Below, piece after piece: positions 16,895 through 23,875 of a stretch of DNA of 45,198 nucleotides. The DNA is taken from assembly GCF_020193575.1 (NCBI RefSeq), contig NZ_JADYVD010000058.1, positions 1 to 45,198 of the forward strand. Direction: 5' to 3'. The notes below the pieces were generated by a model that was not told where the DNA came from, searched no databases, and saw only the letters and a program-made list of their open reading frames with translations. Numbering within the stretch: the first letter of the stretch is position 1; every line of letters starts with the position of its first letter. The stretch is from Ensifer sp. IC4062 (GTDB lineage Bacteria > Pseudomonadota > Alphaproteobacteria > Rhizobiales > Rhizobiaceae). The position numbers and the translations under genes were made by a program.

Positions 16895-17932
16895 ATGGCC
16901 ACGCGTATCTACGGCACGAACTACAGCGACAAGATCGTTCAAAACGGATATATCTCGGTAGAGATCTATGCCCTTGATGGAAACGACCAGATTTATCTGA
17001 ACAGGACCGACGGAAACGGAGGATATAACTTCGTCGATGCGGGATACGGCAACGATGTTGTCGTTAATTACTTCGAGGGCGGCAACGACATCTTCATGGG
17101 GGCCGGCGACGATCTCTATATCGCCGACGCACGTGTCCGTGACGCAAGCTCCTATGACGTGGTTTACGGCGGCAGCGGCAACGACCGCTTCGAGATCGAA
17201 ACCTACGCCAGCGACTATTATGGCGACAGCGGCAACGACACGTTCCTTTCGGTCGGTTTCAAGAACTACTTCAACGGCGGCACCGGCGTCGACACCATCA
17301 GCTATCAATTACAGGACAGCTTCGGTTCGGAGCGCGGTCGTGGCGTGACGATCGACCTCGGCTACAAATATGCGACCACCGGCACCGGCCGCCGGGAAGA
17401 CCTGATCAGCATCGAGAATGCGACGGGCACCAACTACGGCAATGACGACATTACCGGCAGTTCGGTCGCCAATGTGCTGCGCGGGCTCGGTGGCCACGAT
17501 ATTCTCGAAGGTCTCGGCGGCGACGATTTTCTCGATGGCGGCAGCGGCGACGACTATCTCTATGGTGGTTCGGGCGCCGATATCCTGCGCGGCGGTACCG
17601 GCTTCGACTATCTCAACGGCGGCGCCGGCACCGACAGCTTCGACTTCAATTCGATCAGCGAATCGGCCGTCGGCAGCCGGCGCGACGTGATCGCCGATTT
17701 CCACCGGTCGGAAAGGGACGTCATCGACCTTTCGACGATCGACGCCGACACCACCTGGAGCGGAAACCAGAGCTTCACCTTCATCGGCAGCCGCGGCTTT
17801 TCCGGCGATGCGGGCGAGCTCAATTTCCGCTACGGGGTCGTGTCCGGAGACGTCAATGGCGACGGATACGCCGATTTCCAGATCAAGGTAAACGGCGTCT
17901 CCAGCCTGCGGGTCGACGACTTCTTCCTCTGA
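16895..17932 (+). CDS. RTX-type calcium-binding secreted protein
   Basis: 345 residues made mostly of Gly/Asp-rich nonapeptide repeats that bind Ca2+ in beta-rolls: GGSGNDRFE, LEGLGGDDFLDGG, SGDDYLYGGSGAD and GGTGFDYLNGGAGTD (from about residue 45 to 250). The last 90 residues (DFNSISESAVGSRRDVIADF ... VNGDGYADFQIKVNG) match the serralysin-type C-terminal domain of type I secretion substrates. There is no N-terminal signal, as expected for that route, and no catalytic domain. GGAAGG lies 8 bases before the ATG. No type I secretion genes are in the window. It may be an exported surface or matrix protein. Confidence 0.9.
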   Translation: MATRIYGTNYSDKIVQNGYISVEIYALDGNDQIYLNRTDGNGGYNFVDAGYGNDVVVNYFEGGNDIFMGAGDDLYIADARVRDASSYDVVYGGSGNDRFEIETYASDYYGDSGNDTFLSVGFKNYFNGGTGVDTISYQLQDSFGSERGRGVTIDLGYKYATTGTGRREDLISIENATGTNYGNDDITGSSVANVLRGLGGHDILEGLGGDDFLDGGSGDDYLYGGSGADILRGGTGFDYLNGGAGTDSFDFNSISESAVGSRRDVIADFHRSERDVIDLSTIDADTTWSGNQSFTFIGSRGFSGDAGELNFRYGVVSGDVNGDGYADFQIKVNGVSSLRVDDFFL

Positions 17933-17953
17933 TCCGTGCTGCCTTTTGATGAG

Positions 17954-17985
17954 AAGCCCTGCTGCGATCACGGCGGGGCTTTGGT
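17954..17985 (+). terminator. Terminator after the RTX gene
   Basis: AAGCCCTGCTG (17954-17964) pairs with CGGCGGGGCTT (17971-17981) through 11 pairs including G-U wobbles. The T-run is short (CTTTGG), so efficiency is uncertain. Confidence 0.6.
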
Positions 17986-17987
17986 GA

Positions 17988-18036
17988 TGACCCCCTCGTC
18001 CGGCCTGCCGGCCACTTCTCCCCGCATGCGGGGCGA
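17988..18036. repeat. Short palindromic intergenic repeat
   Basis: Contains CCGGCCTGCCGGCC and the perfect palindrome CCCCGCATGCGGGG (18020-18033) flanked by CTTCT and CGAAG. Sequences of this kind (CTTCTCCCCG...CGGGGCGAAG) are common between rhizobial genes. Confidence 0.55.
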
Positions 18037-18061
18037 AGGAGACACGCAGCGACGCCCATAC

Positions 18062-18096
18062 AAACGCCCGGAATCCTCATCGGATTCCGGGCGTTT
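18062..18096. terminator. Strong perfect hairpin, probably a bidirectional terminator
   Basis: AAACGCCCGGAATCC (18062-18076) and GGATTCCGGGCGTTT (18082-18096) form a perfect 15-bp stem with a 5-base loop. It sits between the convergent RTX and ccrM genes and ends in TTT on either strand. Confidence 0.75.
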
Positions 18097-18170
18097 AAAG
18101 CTCTCCCTCCGGGACTGAAGGTACAAAAACCGGATGGAGCGCTTTTCGAAGACCGAGCGGAACTGGTTGA

Positions 18171-19301
18171 TCAGTTCAGTTTTGCCAGGTCATTTCGAAT
18201 GACGGATCGGAGTTCGTCGATGGGCTTCAGGCTATTGCCCTCTTCGAAGTGCCAGAATGTCCATCCATTGCAGGCATCAAGGCCCTGAACCTTCGCGCCA
18301 AGGCGGTGGATCGAACCGGCCTCGCCGCCGGAGGCAAGCGTACCGTCCGCGCGCACGATTGCGCTGTAGCGACGCTTTGCATCGGTCAGAACCGTTCCGG
18401 GCTTGATCAGCCCGCTTTCGATGAGCGTGTTGAAGGCAACGCGCGGCTCCGCCTTTTTGCCCGTCATGACGGAAAGCGTCGCCTTACCGAGCGGCTCGAC
18501 AGCCGCGATACGTTCGGCCGCGGCGTCGATATAATCCTGCTCGCGCTCGATACCGACGAAATGGCGACCGAGGCGCTTGGCGACGGCGCCCGTGGTACCG
18601 GAACCGAAGAACGGGTCAAGGACCACATCGCCCGGCTTGGTCGAGGCCATCAGGATGCGGGCGAGCAGCGCCTCGGGCTTCTGCGTCGGATGTACCTTCT
18701 TTCCATCATCACCTTTCAGACGCTCGGCGCCGGAGCAGATCGGGAACAACCAGTCGGAGCGCATCTGAACGTCGTCGTTCGCCGCCTTCATGGCTTCGTA
18801 GTTGAAGGTGTAGCCCTTGGCTTTCGCGTTCGGCGTCGCCCAGATCAGCGTTTCATGCGCGTTCTGGAAACGGCGGCCCTTGAAATTCGGCATCGGATTG
18901 GTTTTGCGCCAGATGATGTCGTTCAAGATCCAGAAATGCAGGTCCTGCAAAATGGCGCCGACCCGGAAGATATTGTGGTAGGAACCGATCACCCAGAGCG
19001 TGCCGGTCGGCTTCAGGACACGGCGGCAGGCAAGCAGCCACGCCCGGGTAAAGGCGTCGTAGGCCTCGAAGGAGGCGAACTGGTCCCAGTCATCGTCGAC
19101 GGCATCGACCAGCGATTGGTCAGGCCGGTGCAGCATGCCGCCGAGCTGGAGATTATAGGGCGGATCGGCGAAGACGACATCGACGGAATTATCGGGAAGC
19201 GCGTTCAGCGCGGCCACGCAATCTCCCTTGATGATGCTATCGAGCCAGTTCAAAGGACGGGCGGCACGGGAGATTTCGGCAAGCGAAACAACTGAAGACA
19301 T
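18171..19301 (-). CDS. ccrM: Cell-cycle DNA adenine methyltransferase CcrM (GANTC)
   Basis: 376 residues, the usual length for CcrM of Rhizobiales. It methylates adenine in GANTC near the end of replication and couples methylation state to cell-cycle transcription. It is a beta-class enzyme: motif IV DPPY (46-49) comes before motif I DPFFGSGTTG, with HPTQKPEALL just upstream of the latter. The C-terminal extension of about 80 residues (from VAFNTLIESGLI to the end) is the CcrM-specific RAMA-like DNA-reading domain, with GSIHRLGAKVQGLDACNGW. The ATG at 19301 fits the family start MSSVVSLAEI; the longer frame to 19454 crosses the promoter. Two GTAACCAT motifs upstream suggest CtrA control. Confidence 0.96.
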   Translation of the reverse strand: MSSVVSLAEISRAARPLNWLDSIIKGDCVAALNALPDNSVDVVFADPPYNLQLGGMLHRPDQSLVDAVDDDWDQFASFEAYDAFTRAWLLACRRVLKPTGTLWVIGSYHNIFRVGAILQDLHFWILNDIIWRKTNPMPNFKGRRFQNAHETLIWATPNAKAKGYTFNYEAMKAANDDVQMRSDWLFPICSGAERLKGDDGKKVHPTQKPEALLARILMASTKPGDVVLDPFFGSGTTGAVAKRLGRHFVGIEREQDYIDAAAERIAAVEPLGKATLSVMTGKKAEPRVAFNTLIESGLIKPGTVLTDAKRRYSAIVRADGTLASGGEAGSIHRLGAKVQGLDACNGWTFWHFEEGNSLKPIDELRSVIRNDLAKLN

Positions 19302-19343
19302 GGACAACTCGCAAATACGCCTACTCGGACTTACTATACGCTT

Positions 19344-19364
19344 ATGGTTACCGAAGATGGTTAC
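19344..19364 (-). promoter_or_regulatory. Candidate CtrA binding sites upstream of ccrM
   Basis: On the minus strand GTAACCAT occurs twice in direct repeat, 13 bases apart (19364-19357 and 19351-19344), 43-63 bases before the ccrM ATG. The known CtrA half-site is TTAACCAT, so each copy matches 7 of 8 bases. ccrM is a CtrA target in Caulobacter; binding here is inferred. Confidence 0.5.
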
Positions 19365-19450
19365 TAAAGCCTGAAACCATTCCGGAAAAATTCGCGTCCA
19401 TGCTAATGCCGATCGATCAGCGATCGGTGGCCCAGCTTTGAAGCACTCAC

Positions 19451-19810
19451 TCAAGTCGTCTCGGCTCGATCATGCCACTGGCGACTGTCCGGCGGCGCCT
19501 GGTCGCGATCGTTGAGGCCGTAGTCCCGGACGACTGTCGCGATCCTCAGCCGATAATCGGCAAAGACGCCGTGCCGTCCTGCCTCCTGTGCGGCGCGATG
19601 TTCGGCGCCGTTGCGCCACGCCTTCACCGCCGCCTCGTCTCGCCAAAAGGAAAGCGACAGCAATTTGTCCGGATCGGCAAGGCTTTGAAACCGCTCGATC
19701 GAAATGAAGCCGTCGATCCCGTCGAGCAGAGGACGCAGATCGGCGGCGATACCTAGGTAGGTGTCACGATGGCCGCTGGCGGGCAGAACTTCGAAAATAA
19801 CTGCGATCAT
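19451..19810 (-). CDS. Antibiotic biosynthesis monooxygenase (ABM) domain protein
   Basis: 119 residues with a dimeric ferredoxin-like alpha/beta-barrel fold of the ABM family. Features are the N-terminal strand MIAVIFEVLPASGH, then YLGIAADLRPLLDGIDGFISIERF, LLSLSFWRDEAAVKAWR and HRAAQEAGRHGVFADYRLRI, the typical order of this fold. Members oxidise quinol-like substrates without a cofactor, degrade heme or act as unknown oxygenases; the substrate is not predictable. Start: ATG 19810 with AAGGAG 7 bases upstream, rather than the longer frame. It begins 4 bases after the NIPSNAP stop, so the two are one operon. Confidence 0.88.
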   Translation of the reverse strand: MIAVIFEVLPASGHRDTYLGIAADLRPLLDGIDGFISIERFQSLADPDKLLSLSFWRDEAAVKAWRNGAEHRAAQEAGRHGVFADYRLRIATVVRDYGLNDRDQAPPDSRQWHDRAETT

Positions 19811-19814
19811 GTTT

Positions 19815-20135
19815 TCACTCCTTTCCAAGCGGCCGGGAGACGTTCTTCAGGAAGATGCGATCCTCCTTCAGAATGAAGCGTTCCCGCCGGGCGAACTCGT
19901 AGTTCTCGCGCCCGAGCGGGTCGACGGCGAGCCGGGCGCGATAGGCTTCGTAGGCGGCAAGACTCTCGATGTTATAGACGCCGTAGCCAATCGTAGCCGA
20001 CCCCTCGTGCGGACCGAAATAGCCGATGAGATCGGCGCCGCAGCGGGGAATGGCTTCGCCCCAATTGCGGGCATAGGTCGCGAAATCATCCTTGCGGAAC
20101 GGATCGATCTGGTAACGGATGAAACAGGTGATCAT
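19815..20135 (-). CDS. NIPSNAP family protein
   Basis: 106 residues, NIPSNAP family, also a ferredoxin-like alpha/beta barrel. It starts MITCFIRYQIDPFRKDDF, continues FATYARNWGEAIPRCGADLIGYF, and ends with a strand-helix region containing YEFARRERFILKEDRIF. The biochemical role of bacterial NIPSNAP proteins is not settled. Start: ATG 20135 with GGAAGGAG upstream; the longer frame to 20162 lacks support. It is the first gene of a two-gene operon with the ABM protein and is divergent (72-base gap) from an ArsR-type regulator, which probably controls it. Confidence 0.88.
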   Translation of the reverse strand: MITCFIRYQIDPFRKDDFATYARNWGEAIPRCGADLIGYFGPHEGSATIGYGVYNIESLAAYEAYRARLAVDPLGRENYEFARRERFILKEDRIFLKNVSRPLGKE

Positions 20136-20188
20136 GGTCGTCTCCTTCCTGGTTGACGACAACTATGCCGTCTTGTCTGACGCGGATG

Positions 20189-20206
20189 CTTCGATTAGGA
20201 TCGAAG
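20189..20206. promoter_or_regulatory. Inverted repeat, candidate operator of the ArsR-type regulator
   Basis: CTTCGAT (20189-20195), TAGG, ATCGAAG (20200-20206): a perfect 7-bp inverted repeat ending 1 base before the regulator's ATG and holding its likely Shine-Dalgarno AGGA in the centre. It lies in the shared divergent promoter region. Confidence 0.55.
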
Positions 20207-20207
20207 T

Positions 20208-20891
20208 ATGAAGGAAGGTCCGGACATTGCCCTGATCGGCTCGCTTATCGGCGATCCGGCGCGCGCCAACATGCTGACCGCTTTGATGGGCGGCCGGGCT
20301 TTGACGGCTACCGAGCTCGCGGCGCATGCGGGAATCACGCTGCAGACGGCAAGCTCGCATCTTGCCAAGCTGGAGGCCGGCGGGCTGCTCACGCAGCGCA
20401 AGCAGGGTCGTCACCGCTATTTTGCCTTGAGCGAGGATGAGGTCGGGCTGATGCTCGAAAGCATCATGGGTTTTGCGGCGAGCCGCGGGTTGACGCGTCA
20501 TCGGCCGGGACCGAAGGACCCGGCGCTCAGAAAGGCACGTGTCTGCTACAATCACCTCGCCGGCGACTACGGAGTGCGCATGCTAGACAGTCTTGTCGCC
20601 GCGCGCCAGATCGAAATGACCGGCGATGATCTTACGCTGACCGATGCCGGTCAGGCCCGGGTCGAGGCCTTGGGCATCGACTATGCTGCGCTCAAGAAAT
20701 CCCGCCGGCCGATCTGCCGGACCTGCCTCGACTGGAGCGAGCGCCGCTCGCATCTTGCCGGCTCGCTCGGCGAGGCACTCCTGACCCTCTTCATCGACAA
20801 GGGGTGGGCGAAGCGCGAGCAGAACAGCCGCGCCATCCGCTTTACCGATACCGGCGAAAAAGCCTTCTCAGAGCTCTTCCCTCAATACTGA
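20208..20891 (+). CDS. ArsR-type winged-helix transcriptional regulator
   Basis: 227 residues. The N-terminal winged helix (about 8-85) has LIGDPARANMLTAL, recognition helix region TLQTASSHLAKLE and wing RKQGRHRYFAL, all typical of the ArsR/SmtB group. The C-terminal 140 residues are unusual for ArsR: they contain Cys113 and a CRTC pair (Cys170, Cys173) and a second helix-turn-wing-like part (WAKREQNSRAIRFTDTGEKAF). The Cys pair could sense a metal or redox signal, but the canonical ELCVCDL-type metal site is absent. It probably represses the divergent NIPSNAP-ABM operon and itself through the inverted repeat at 20189. Its 3' end overlaps the convergent DUF1284 gene by 24 bases. Confidence 0.9.
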   Translation: MKEGPDIALIGSLIGDPARANMLTALMGGRALTATELAAHAGITLQTASSHLAKLEAGGLLTQRKQGRHRYFALSEDEVGLMLESIMGFAASRGLTRHRPGPKDPALRKARVCYNHLAGDYGVRMLDSLVAARQIEMTGDDLTLTDAGQARVEALGIDYAALKKSRRPICRTCLDWSERRSHLAGSLGEALLTLFIDKGWAKREQNSRAIRFTDTGEKAFSELFPQY

Positions 20892-21323
20892 GGCCACAGG
20901 CGCTCCTCGAACGACCGCGCCGGCGAAGCCATCGCGCGCGACCCGCGTGCAGAGGGCGGACCATTCGCATTCATCGCAGGCGGCGCGGACGGTGCCAAGC
21001 GCGAAGGCGCCGCGCAGATCCTGAAGGCGCCGTTCGTCGAGAATGAGAACGGAGCCCGGGCCAAGCGGAAACCCAAGCAGGTCGGCTACCGCAGCCAAGG
21101 CCTGACTGTCGCGACAGCCGATATTCTCGTTGCGGCAATGAGCCTCGGCCAGACCCAGCATCGGCGCACAGATCTCGTCCGGCCCGTCGACGATCTCGAT
21201 CGGCTCGCCGGCGGAAAGCCGACCGGCAACGACATGGTAGTTGCGGGTGAACGAGGGCGTGTAGCCCTCACCCACGAAAGTCAGCAGGCACAGAAGATGA
21301 TGCCCGCGCAGGCGAACCGTCAA
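20868..21323 (-). CDS. DUF1284 cysteine-rich protein
   Basis: 151 residues, DUF1284 family, starting with the typical RLRGHHLLCLLTFVGEGY. It has seven Cys (12, 52, 63, 70, 116, 119, 125), including a C-terminal CDECEWSALC, which suggests an iron-sulfur cluster or zinc site. No signal peptide. The start is a TTG at 21323 that overlaps the TGA of bioY (TTGA), so translation is coupled to bioY. No better start exists upstream within the conserved motif. The function is unknown; co-expression with a biotin transporter hints at a link to biotin metabolism, itself dependent on Fe-S enzymes (inference). Confidence 0.85.
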   Translation of the reverse strand: MTVRLRGHHLLCLLTFVGEGYTPSFTRNYHVVAGRLSAGEPIEIVDGPDEICAPMLGLAEAHCRNENIGCRDSQALAAVADLLGFPLGPGSVLILDERRLQDLRGAFALGTVRAACDECEWSALCTRVARDGFAGAVVRGAPVASVLREEL

Positions 21324-21913
21324 AGCAGGCCCGCCGGCTTGCGAACACGGTCCTGGATCGCCTTGAGACCCGCGGCGGCGAGCGCCGATTTCAGGACGGC
21401 ACCGAGCAGGAACGGGACGGCACCCAACATAACTGCCTTCTCAAGGCCGATCAGCGCCGCAAGCCAAGCCGCACCGATAGCAAGGCAGAGGATGTTGGCG
21501 GAAAAGTGCGCGAGGAAACTTAGCACCACCCGATCGCCCGTCCAGCCTCGGGCAGCCAGCCAGCCGGCAAGGCCGCCGATCAACGGAAACGAGGCGAGGT
21601 AGCCCGCGGTCGGACCGGCAAAATGAACAATGCCGCCCGCGCCGTTTGCAAGCACCGGCAGTCCGACGATGGCTTCCGTCAGCCATGCGAGAATCGTGAC
21701 CACGCCGAGACGCCAGCCGTAGATAACGCCGACCATGGTGACTGCGAAGGTCTGCATGGTGATCGGCACCGGCACCATCGGCACGCTGATCTGCGAAGAG
21801 AGTGCAAGGAAGCCTGTGCCCGCTAGAACGAACAGAGCCTTGAGGGGCCATGTCTTGCCGCCGAGACGCAGCGGATCGAAGACAGGCGAATGGGCAAAAA
21901 CGAGATCGGACAT
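21320..21913 (-). CDS. bioY: Biotin transporter BioY
   Basis: 197 residues, the S component of a biotin ECF transporter, with six predicted membrane helices. Family signatures: ISVPMVPVPITMQTFAV, GVIYGWRLGVVTILAWLTEAIVGLPVLA, GGIVHFAGPTAGYLASFPLIGGLAGWL. Biotin is taken up across the inner membrane; no BioM/BioN are encoded here. I chose ATG 21913, which has GGGAG 6 bases upstream; ATG 21937 has none and overlaps the operator region. Two BioR-like boxes lie 27-55 bases upstream of the start, so uptake is probably repressed when biotin is plentiful. bioR is directly upstream on the same strand. Confidence 0.95.
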   Translation of the reverse strand: MSDLVFAHSPVFDPLRLGGKTWPLKALFVLAGTGFLALSSQISVPMVPVPITMQTFAVTMVGVIYGWRLGVVTILAWLTEAIVGLPVLANGAGGIVHFAGPTAGYLASFPLIGGLAGWLAARGWTGDRVVLSFLAHFSANILCLAIGAAWLAALIGLEKAVMLGAVPFLLGAVLKSALAAAGLKAIQDRVRKPAGLL

Positions 21914-21939
21914 GAGCTCTCCCAAGCTAGAATTCATAA

Positions 21940-21949
21940 TTATAGATAA
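21940..21949 (-). promoter_or_regulatory. BioR box 1
   Basis: TTATAGATAA on + (TTATCTATAA on -), a perfect match to the known BioR consensus TTATMKATAA, 27 bases upstream of the chosen bioY start. Confidence 0.85.
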
Positions 21950-21958
21950 TTATCGAAA

Positions 21959-21968
21959 CTATCTATAA
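21959..21968 (-). promoter_or_regulatory. BioR box 2
   Basis: CTATCTATAA, 9 of 10 bases of the BioR consensus, 19 bases (centre to centre) from box 1. The two boxes could be bound cooperatively on nearly the same DNA face. Confidence 0.7.
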
Positions 21969-22084
21969 TTTCTCCGATACTCCTAAACAACGATCTAATC
22001 AACAGGGATGGGCTGCGTGTTTGCCGGCGATCAGCCACAGGAAACTAGCGGTGCAACCCCTCCAGCGAGTCCTTCGCGTGGAAG

Positions 22085-22094
22085 TTATAGATAA
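22085..22094 (-). promoter_or_regulatory. BioR box 3
   Basis: TTATAGATAA, a perfect match, between the bioR stop (22126) and bioY, about 170 bases upstream of bioY. It is either part of a looped operator or marks a second, distal promoter. Confidence 0.75.
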
Positions 22095-22125
22095 TTCGAG
22101 GGGATCACGCTGTCCGTTGGGCCTG

Positions 22126-22794
22126 TTAACCGATGATCGAAAAGGCGTCGCGCACTTCGCCTGCGGCCGTCCTTACCGGAGTCTTGCCGATCCAGCCGAC
22201 ATGACGCTCTAGAATGGCGGCCGCCTCCTCGCCCTTTCCTTGACGGAGCGCCGTCAGGATGGCGCGGTGATCGTGATCAGTGCGCGCCTCCCAGCTCGAA
22301 CGCCAGGCCGAGAAGAGAAATCTGGCGCTTGCCGCGTGGAGATCGTCAATCGCGGCGAGCAGGCGCGGCATACCGCAGGGCTCGAGAATGATCCGGTGAA
22401 AAGCACGGTTCGCCGCCTCCCAGGAGCGCACATCCTTGGAACTGTCGGCGGCAGCGGTTGCCGCCTCGGCCCTGTCGAGGATCGCCGGCGTCAGGTGAGG
22501 TACAGCGTGGCGCAGCGCCAAGACCTCCAGGGCCGCCCGCATCTCGGCCACTTCACGCACCTCCTTGAGGTCGAACGCAGCGACGCGCACGCCGCGGCGC
22601 GGCTCGCTCACGGCGAGCCCCTGCGCCTCCAGCCGGCGAAAGGCCTCGCGCACGGGAACGTGGCTCGCGCCGAACTCCTCTGCGACGTGATCCTGCCGCA
22701 GCCGCTCGCCCGGCGGCAGCACTCCGGAGATGATCCTTTCGGCAAGCACGCGGCTGATGCGGCTTGCAAGCGTGTCGTCGCGTTCCTTGTTCAT
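22126..22794 (-). CDS. bioR: GntR-family biotin-responsive repressor BioR
   Basis: 222 residues, GntR superfamily, FadR/FCD subgroup. The N-terminal winged helix (about 8-75) has ISGVLPPGERLRQDHVAEEF and VPVREAFRRLEAQGLA. The C-terminal helical FCD domain (about 80-215) carries the metal-ligand pattern with EMRAALEV, NRAFHRIIL and HDHRAIL. BioR represses biotin synthesis and uptake genes in alphaproteobacteria. The identification rests on the adjacent bioY and the three BioR boxes as well as on the family. The ATG at 22794 has no clear Shine-Dalgarno. A weak box-like CTACAGATAG (22798-22807) abuts it, so autoregulation is possible. Confidence 0.88.
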   Translation of the reverse strand: MNKERDDTLASRISRVLAERIISGVLPPGERLRQDHVAEEFGASHVPVREAFRRLEAQGLAVSEPRRGVRVAAFDLKEVREVAEMRAALEVLALRHAVPHLTPAILDRAEAATAAADSSKDVRSWEAANRAFHRIILEPCGMPRLLAAIDDLHAASARFLFSAWRSSWEARTDHDHRAILTALRQGKGEEAAAILERHVGWIGKTPVRTAAGEVRDAFSIIG

Positions 22795-22974
22795 GCGCTA
22801 CAGATAGAGGTGCATCCCGACGCTGTCGAGAAAGCTCGGATGGGTATCCGGCGATTTCCAAAGGTTGAGCTTTCGACCGCCATCGTATAAAGCTCGCTCG
22901 ACTGTCGCTCTCGCCGCGATCCAGACTCCTCCCCCTGCCGCTGGCGTATTTTCTCCCAAGGAACGAACCCCAAA

Positions 22975-23670
22975 ATGACCGCTATCGATCTCATTATCTT
23001 CGACTGCGACGGCGTGCTCGTCGACTCGGAAATCATCGCCTCGGAAGTCGAGGCCGGATTGCTGACGGAAGCGGGCTACCCGATCAGCGTCGAGGAAATG
23101 GCCGAGCGGTTCGCCGGCATGACCTGGCACAACACGCTGCTGGCGATCGAGAAGGAAGCGAGCATTCCGCTGTCGGCATCGCTGATCGACAAGGTCGATG
23201 CCATTCTCGACAAGCGGCTCGCCCGCGACGTCAAGATCATCGAAGGCGTCAAACCGGCGCTGATGCAGCTGACGCTGCCGCATTGCGTCTGCTCCAACTC
23301 CACCTCCGAACGCCTTGCCATCATGCTCGGCAAGGTCGGCATCAAGGACCATTTCGGCAAGCATATCTATTCCGCCCGTGATCTTGGCCCCGACCGCGTC
23401 AAACCGAAGCCGGACGTCTTCCTGCACGGCGCCTCCCAATTCGGCATCGATCCGTCGCGCGTCCTCGTCATCGAGGACTCCGTGCATGGTATTCATGGCG
23501 CACGCGCCGCAGGGATGCGGGTCGTCGGCTTCACCGGCGGCGCCCATACTTATCCTTCGCACGCGGACAAATTGACCGAAGCTGGCGCGGAGACGGTGAT
23601 TTCCCGCATGGCGGTCTTGCCCGGCGTGATCGCCGCGCTCGCCGAATGGTCGGAGTCCATGACGGCCTGA
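22975..23670 (+). CDS. HAD-family hydrolase, beta-phosphoglucomutase/phosphatase-like
   Basis: 231 residues, HAD subclass IA. Motif I IIFDCDGVLVDSE at residues 7-19 has nucleophile and acid Asp residues plus the VDSE typical of beta-phosphoglucomutase-like enzymes. A helical cap follows, then motif II VCSNSTSERL, motif III Lys in DRVKPKPDVFL, and motif IV VIEDSVHGIHGARAAGM. It is cytosolic and may act on a sugar phosphate or a similar small molecule; the substrate cannot be read from sequence. AAGGA lies upstream of the ATG. It is divergent from bioR, with a 180-base gap. Confidence 0.9.
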   Translation: MTAIDLIIFDCDGVLVDSEIIASEVEAGLLTEAGYPISVEEMAERFAGMTWHNTLLAIEKEASIPLSASLIDKVDAILDKRLARDVKIIEGVKPALMQLTLPHCVCSNSTSERLAIMLGKVGIKDHFGKHIYSARDLGPDRVKPKPDVFLHGASQFGIDPSRVLVIEDSVHGIHGARAAGMRVVGFTGGAHTYPSHADKLTEAGAETVISRMAVLPGVIAALAEWSESMTA

Positions 23671-23875
23671 CGACGGTCGTGTGATCTTTTTCGCCCCGGC
23701 CGCTACCGGGACGAAAATCCCGCGGGTTGCGATGAGGGCGCGTTCTTTTTTGGCGCGCGAGGACGCCATGCCGCATTGATTGCGCGTGACCTTCCTTCGA
23801 AAATCATGGCTTTCGCACTGCGCCCAGGGGCTATATCAAGCAGTCCACAAGCGTTACTTCCAAGGAGGAGACATT

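Noticed and set aside
22030..22085. Cobalamin-riboswitch-like CAGGAAACTAGCGGTGCAA on +
   Set aside because: It resembles the B12 box core, but no gene follows on the + strand, the flanking stems do not form, and the only nearby transporter (bioY) is on the other strand. Probably chance.
23689..23712. Hairpin TCGCCCCGG/CCGGGACGA after the HAD hydrolase gene
   Set aside because: It has a mismatch and is followed by AAAATCCC rather than a T-run; too weak to call a terminator.
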